A stretch of 64,000 nt of DNA from Burkholderia diffusa (GTDB taxonomy: Bacteria; Pseudomonadota; Gammaproteobacteria; Burkholderiales; Burkholderiaceae): contig NZ_CABVPN010000032.1 of NCBI RefSeq assembly GCF_902499115.1, positions 30,031-94,030 on the forward strand, in the 5' to 3' direction. This document shows positions 60,970 to 64,000 of the stretch, in pieces (position 1 is the first letter of the stretch; the number at the start of each line of letters is the position of its first letter). The notes below the pieces were generated by a model. It did not search any database. It saw only the letters and a list, made by a program, of their open reading frames with translations, and was not told where the DNA came from. Both the position numbers and the translations under genes were made by a program.

Positions 60970-62203
60970 GGTTGACCTCCTGCGATTCGGTGCGGGCGCC
61001 CTTGAGGATGCCGGCCCGCGGGGAGAAGTTGAAGAACATCGGCAGCGTCGCGGCGCCGATCGCACCGGCGTCGGCGCCGAACGTGCCGCGCACGAGCGTC
61101 GGCGTGCCGCGCGCTTCCGGCGCGGTGGCGACGAGCGCCGCGCGCAGGCGGGTCATCAGCGCATCGAGCAGGCCGGCGTCGGTATCGGCATCGAGCACGA
61201 CCACCGGCGCATCGACGACGCACAGCACCGCGCGCAATGCCGGGGCGAGTGCATCGACGCAGTCGTCGATCCATTCGTCCACCGCCGGCAGGCCGCGCGC
61301 GATGCAGGCCTCGAGGTCGGCGCGGTTCTCGACCGTCTCGCCGTGATGGCGCAGGTGGCGTACGAGCGCGTGCAGCGATGCGCGGGCGAGGAGGATGTCC
61401 CACGGGCCGCGAGGCGGCGGCGCGGAGGCCAGCCGGCTCGGCGGCACAGGAATCACGGCGATGTCGCCGGCATTGCCGGTCACGCCGCGCAGGCAGTCGC
61501 CGTCGATCGCGATGCCGCCGCCGATCGCGGGACCGATGAACAGGTACACGAAGTCGTCGCACTGCCGGCCGTACCCGTAGAACAGTTCGGCGATCGCGGC
61601 CGCGTTGCCGTCGTTTTCGCCGAACACGGGCAGCGACAGCGTGCGCCCGAGGTCGCTCGCGAAGTCGACGTCTTCCCATGCGCGGAACGTGTCGGGCGCG
61701 AGGCCGAGCTCGCGCATCCATGCGCCGAGGTTATACGGCTGCGCGACGCCGACGCCCGTCAGGCGCGCGCGCTCATGCGAGGGGAGCAGATCCTGCATCG
61801 CATCGATGTCGTGCCGCACGATTTCGAGCACGTCGGCCGGCGGGGGGAGCAACGTGTCATGGGAGCGGCGGCCGAGCACGTCGCCCGCGAAATTGACGAG
61901 CGCCGTCTCGATGCGCATCCGGTCGAGATGGACGCCGATGCCGAACGCGCCACGCGGATCGAGGCGGATCAGCGAGGCCGGCTGGCCGCGCTGGCCTTCG
62001 GTGCGGCCGGCGAATGCGATCAGCTTTGCATCGGCGAGCGACGCGATGATGCTGCCGACCGCCGTGCCCGTCATGTTCGCGAGACGGGCGAGGTCGGCCT
62101 TCGACGCGCTACCCGCACGGCGCAGCGTCTTCAACAGCAGGCGCTCGTTGTAACGGCGCACGTTGGCCGAGTTGCTTCCCTGGCCGATGTGCGGGCTTCT
62201 CAT
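60956..62203 (-). CDS. ROK-family transcriptional repressor of the sugar operon
   Basis: A 415-residue regulator: N-terminal winged helix (ANVRRYNERLLLKTLRRAGS, KADLARLANMTGTAVGSIIA) and a ROK sugar-kinase-like domain (FGENDGNAAAIAELFYG, FLFIGPAIGGGIAIDG as YLFIGPAIGGG). The ROK zinc-binding CxCGxxGC motif is not evident. ATG 62203 sits right after AAGGAGAC, so the ATG 15 bases upstream is rejected. A perfect 27-bp palindrome lies at 62240-62266. Confidence 0.9.
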   Translation of the reverse strand: MRSPHIGQGSNSANVRRYNERLLLKTLRRAGSASKADLARLANMTGTAVGSIIASLADAKLIAFAGRTEGQRGQPASLIRLDPRGAFGIGVHLDRMRIETALVNFAGDVLGRRSHDTLLPPPADVLEIVRHDIDAMQDLLPSHERARLTGVGVAQPYNLGAWMRELGLAPDTFRAWEDVDFASDLGRTLSLPVFGENDGNAAAIAELFYGYGRQCDDFVYLFIGPAIGGGIAIDGDCLRGVTGNAGDIAVIPVPPSRLASAPPPRGPWDILLARASLHALVRHLRHHGETVENRADLEACIARGLPAVDEWIDDCVDALAPALRAVLCVVDAPVVVLDADTDAGLLDALMTRLRAALVATAPEARGTPTLVRGTFGADAGAIGAATLPMFFNFSPRAGILKGARTESQEVNHVAF

Positions 62204-62239
62204 GGCGTCTCCTTCCATGGGCGCGTCGGTTGCGACGCA

Positions 62240-62266
62240 TTAAATAAATCACGTTGATTTATTTAA
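62240..62266. promoter_or_regulatory. Perfect 27-bp palindrome, likely ROK operator
   Basis: TTAAATAAATCA-CGT-TGATTTATTTAA: 12-bp arms, fully matching, 37 bp before the ROK start, and AT-rich in a GC-rich setting. Typical shape for a ROK (NagC/XylR/Mlc-type) binding site. The rest of the 338-bp gap to the tRNA shows no gene. Confidence 0.7.
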
Positions 62267-62502
62267 CCGCGTGAGCGGCGGCGTGTCAGCCTAGGGAAAT
62301 CCCGGTTTCGTTCTGGGGCGACGATGGAGGCGGCGGGGGGAGGCAAGAGCGGAGCGAATCACCGAAGTGAGGCGATCCGCGTGCAGGAGGGCCGGCGTGG
62401 AACCCGCCCGGCACTCGGTTCGGATTGGCGGCCTGGTGCGAGTCGCGCTGCGGCTGCGGTGTATCCGCAAGGGCACCCGCAGTGATTCCGGAGCCGGAAA
62501 TG

Positions 62503-62531
62503 AAAAAAGGCCGGCATAAAGCCGACCTTTT
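62503..62531 (-). terminator. Intrinsic terminator of the tRNA-Leu gene
   Basis: Stem GCCGACCTTTT / AAAAGGCCGGC (one G-U) with loop ATAAA, followed on the minus strand by a T-run (A-run at 62503-62508). About 10 nt after the tRNA 3' end. Confidence 0.8.
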
Positions 62532-62541
62532 CAAAAACAGA

Positions 62542-62628
62542 TGGTGCCCAGGAGAGGACTCGAACCTCCACGATGTTGCCACCGCTAGGACCTGAACCTA
62601 GTGCGTCTACCAATTCCGCCACCTGGGC
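62542..62628 (-). tRNA. tRNA-Leu (anticodon CAG)
   Basis: An 87-nt tRNA on the minus strand: acceptor GCCCAGG / CCTGGGC, D-arm AATTGGTAGACGC, anticodon stem CTAGG-TTCAGGT-CCTAG with CAG, a long class-II variable arm (GGTGGCAACATCGT), T-arm GGTTCGAGTCC, and encoded CCA (62544-62542). Reads CUG, the main Leu codon of this GC-rich genome. Confidence 0.97.
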
Positions 62629-62661
62629 ACGTTTCGCTTTGCTGCATCGCGAAAGACCGCA

Positions 62662-62689
62662 ATTATAGCGTGCCCGAAGGGCGTGTCAA
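62662..62689 (-). promoter_or_regulatory. Strong sigma-70 promoter of tRNA-Leu
   Basis: On the minus strand: -35 TTGACA (62689-62684), a 16-bp spacer containing GCCCTTCGGGC, and -10 TATAAT (62667-62662), about 33 bp before the tRNA 5' end. Both boxes match the consensus. Confidence 0.85.
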
Positions 62690-63060
62690 CAGATTTGTGT
62701 ACGATCGTTTGGATGGGTATAAAAAAGGGCGCGCCTGGTTTGTCGTGTCTGAATGACGTGGCCGGTCGATGCGGGTGTGAGGGAATCATTGCCGGAAAGG
62801 ATCGAGCGAATTTCCCGAGTGCACACTTACGTGTGTCGCCAGGGAAATTGTTGTCGATGGCATCCTGTCGTGCGCGCTGTCCTGCGGTTATGGGATGCGA
62901 TCGCAGCGATTGTCCGCTCGCCTGGCGGGCCGTGTGCACGTAGATGTCGGCATGCAATGGCGCGTGCGACGCATGTGGGCGAAGTCGGTTGTATTTTGAT
63001 CTTTTCTGTTACTATCGCGGTAACGTTTATTGCGGAACGATCCGCGCCGAGGAGTTCGTC

Positions 63061-63624
63061 ATGTCAGAAATCGCAGTGGTTTTTCATAGCGGCTACGGCC
63101 ACGCAGCCGTAATTGCCGACGCAGTTGCGCGCGGCGTCGAGAAAGTCGACGGCGCGTCGGTCAAGTTGATCCCCGTCGACGCGATCGACGAACACTGGGA
63201 GTACCTGGAGCGCGATGCGAAGGCGATCATCTTTGGCTCGCCGACCTACATGGGCAGTGCGTCCGCTCAGTTCAAGGGCTTCATGGACGCATCGTCGAAA
63301 CATTGGGGCAAGTGGCGTGACAAGCTGGCGGCCGGTTTCACGGTGTCGGCTTCGCAAAGCGGCGACAAACTGTCGACGTTGCAACAACTGGCGGTCTTCG
63401 CCGCCCAGCATCAGATGCTGTGGGTCAGCCTCGGTCTGATGCCCGGCAACAACAGCAGTGCGGGTTCAGTCAACGATCTGAATCGGCTCGGGTCGTTCCT
63501 CGGTGCGATGGCGCAGGCAAATGCAGACGAGGGCGGCGATGCGATCCTGGAGAGCGATCGCAAGACGGCGGAAGTGCTGGGCGAGCGTGTCGCGATTGCC
63601 GCGAAACGCTGGAACGGCGCCTGA
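63061..63624 (+). CDS. Flavodoxin-family NAD(P)H:quinone oxidoreductase-like protein
   Basis: A 187-residue WrbA-like flavoprotein: VVFHSGYGHAAVIADAVARG (FMN-phosphate loop), AIIFGSPTYMGSASAQFKGF, and LWVSLGLMPGNNSSA (ring contacts). Likely an FMN-dependent quinone reductase. ATG 63061 is used; the frame is open 117 bases upstream but without family sequence. An inverted repeat GTTAC-N7-GTAAC lies at 63008-63024. The rest of 62690-63060 shows no gene. Confidence 0.85.
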   Translation: MSEIAVVFHSGYGHAAVIADAVARGVEKVDGASVKLIPVDAIDEHWEYLERDAKAIIFGSPTYMGSASAQFKGFMDASSKHWGKWRDKLAAGFTVSASQSGDKLSTLQQLAVFAAQHQMLWVSLGLMPGNNSSAGSVNDLNRLGSFLGAMAQANADEGGDAILESDRKTAEVLGERVAIAAKRWNGA

Positions 63625-63762
63625 GGTCGGCGGCGGGCCGGTCTCGATTCTCGACGGGCCGTTCGGCTGCTGAATCGGTGAAGAGGCCATGTGATTGTCG
63701 CGTGTCCGCTGAGTTCGCCGGGCATCGCGACATTCGCGCCCCCCGATTTTGCTTCGTTGCTT

Positions 63763-63835
63763 GAGTCGGAAATGACGAAAGGCCGGGATAAGCCGCTGGT
63801 TTTTGGAAACCGGATGGCGCACGGGAGGGGGGCTT
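63763..63835 (-). repeat. Decayed copy of the tRNA-Leu 3' end and terminator
   Basis: 63763-63817 aligns by eye with 62491-62544 with one single-base gap (shared blocks GAG-CGGAAATGA, AAAGGCCGG, ATAA, TTTT, GATGG-GC), that is the tRNA terminator, the encoded CCA and the start of the T-arm. The remaining tRNA body is not recognisable, so this is a truncated remnant in the same orientation. Confidence 0.6.
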
Positions 63836-63965
63836 GGCAACGCGGGCGCGCCCCCGAGTTGCGCTTGCACGTGCAGCTTTTCGAGCCCTCTCACAAAGCG
63901 CGCAGCGCTTTGCCTCCTGAGGCTGTGTCAAGTCCTGGAATAGGTTGACAGTATCCAGGCGCTAG

Positions 63966-63994
63966 AACGCCCGATGCACCGCATCGGGCGTTTT
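63966..63994. terminator. Intrinsic terminator at the window edge
   Basis: A perfect 12-bp stem (AACGCCCGATGC / GCATCGGGCGTT) with loop ACC and a T-run. Just before it is the inverted pair TGTCAA-N13-TTGACA (63926-63950). The stretch 63625-64000 has no gene I can support. Confidence 0.8.
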
Positions 63995-64000
63995 GTATTT

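Overview
The window reads as a piece of the main chromosome of a Burkholderia, most probably of the cepacia complex. This is inferred from gene content and high-GC codon use; no search was run. Supporting signs are a beta-proteobacterial housekeeping order (scpB-rluB, rimP-nusA-infB-rbfA-truB, typA, sucA-sucB-lpd-zapE), a second long Hfq, a complete Tad/Flp pilus operon and an EmrAB-type pump with its own outer-membrane lipoprotein.

Layout. 1-1831: end of a LysR regulator and an aminotransferase. 2092-4905: scpB and rluB. 5109-11729: a strong promoter, a leader ending in an early terminator, then the translation/transcription-factor operon rimP-nusA-infB-rbfA-truB. 11819-16751 (minus): marR-type regulator, outer-membrane lipoprotein, emrA, emrB. 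17076-26206: typA, the 2-oxoglutarate dehydrogenase genes sucA-sucB-lpdA, then zapE. 26344-27324: a stand-alone IS402-like transposase N-domain and a DUF2147 secreted protein. 27491-32321 (minus): two paralogous repeat-rich lipoproteins and a TpsB-type outer-membrane transporter, with no TpsA exoprotein in view. 32322-32991: a long, AT-richer regulatory gap. 32992-45820: the Tad locus (flp, tadV, tadE, cpaB, cpaC, tadZ, tadA, tadB, tadC, tadD, a DUF3613 gene, tadG), ending in an atypical sigma-54 activator. 45876-47835: a DUF2968 protein, hfq2 and a His/Asp-rich exported peptide. 47863-51710 (minus): DUF1571 protein, fadD and a PsrA-like TetR regulator, with a striking 49-bp hairpin repeat array upstream of fadD. 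51927-56474: an MFS transporter, a GNAT acetyltransferase, a ParB-like nuclease and a SulP transporter. 56517-62203 (minus): a sugar ABC operon led by a ROK regulator and ending in a PfkB kinase that lacks its N-terminal third. 62542-64000: tRNA-Leu(CAG), a flavodoxin-family gene, a decayed copy of the tRNA 3' end with its terminator, and a terminator at the window edge.

How parts work together. The block 27.5-46 kb looks like a surface-adhesion region. Divergent units (repeat lipoproteins plus TpsB on one side, the Tad pilus on the other) share one regulatory gap that holds four copies of CGTAACG/CGTTACG within 45 bp. The same 7-mer is doubled in the hfq2 / His-Asp peptide promoter gap, so a common regulator is possible. 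The fatty-acid block pairs fadD with a PsrA-like repressor that has a near-consensus box in front of its own gene. The sugar operon has a perfect 27-bp palindrome in front of its ROK repressor. All functional statements rest on family resemblance read by eye.
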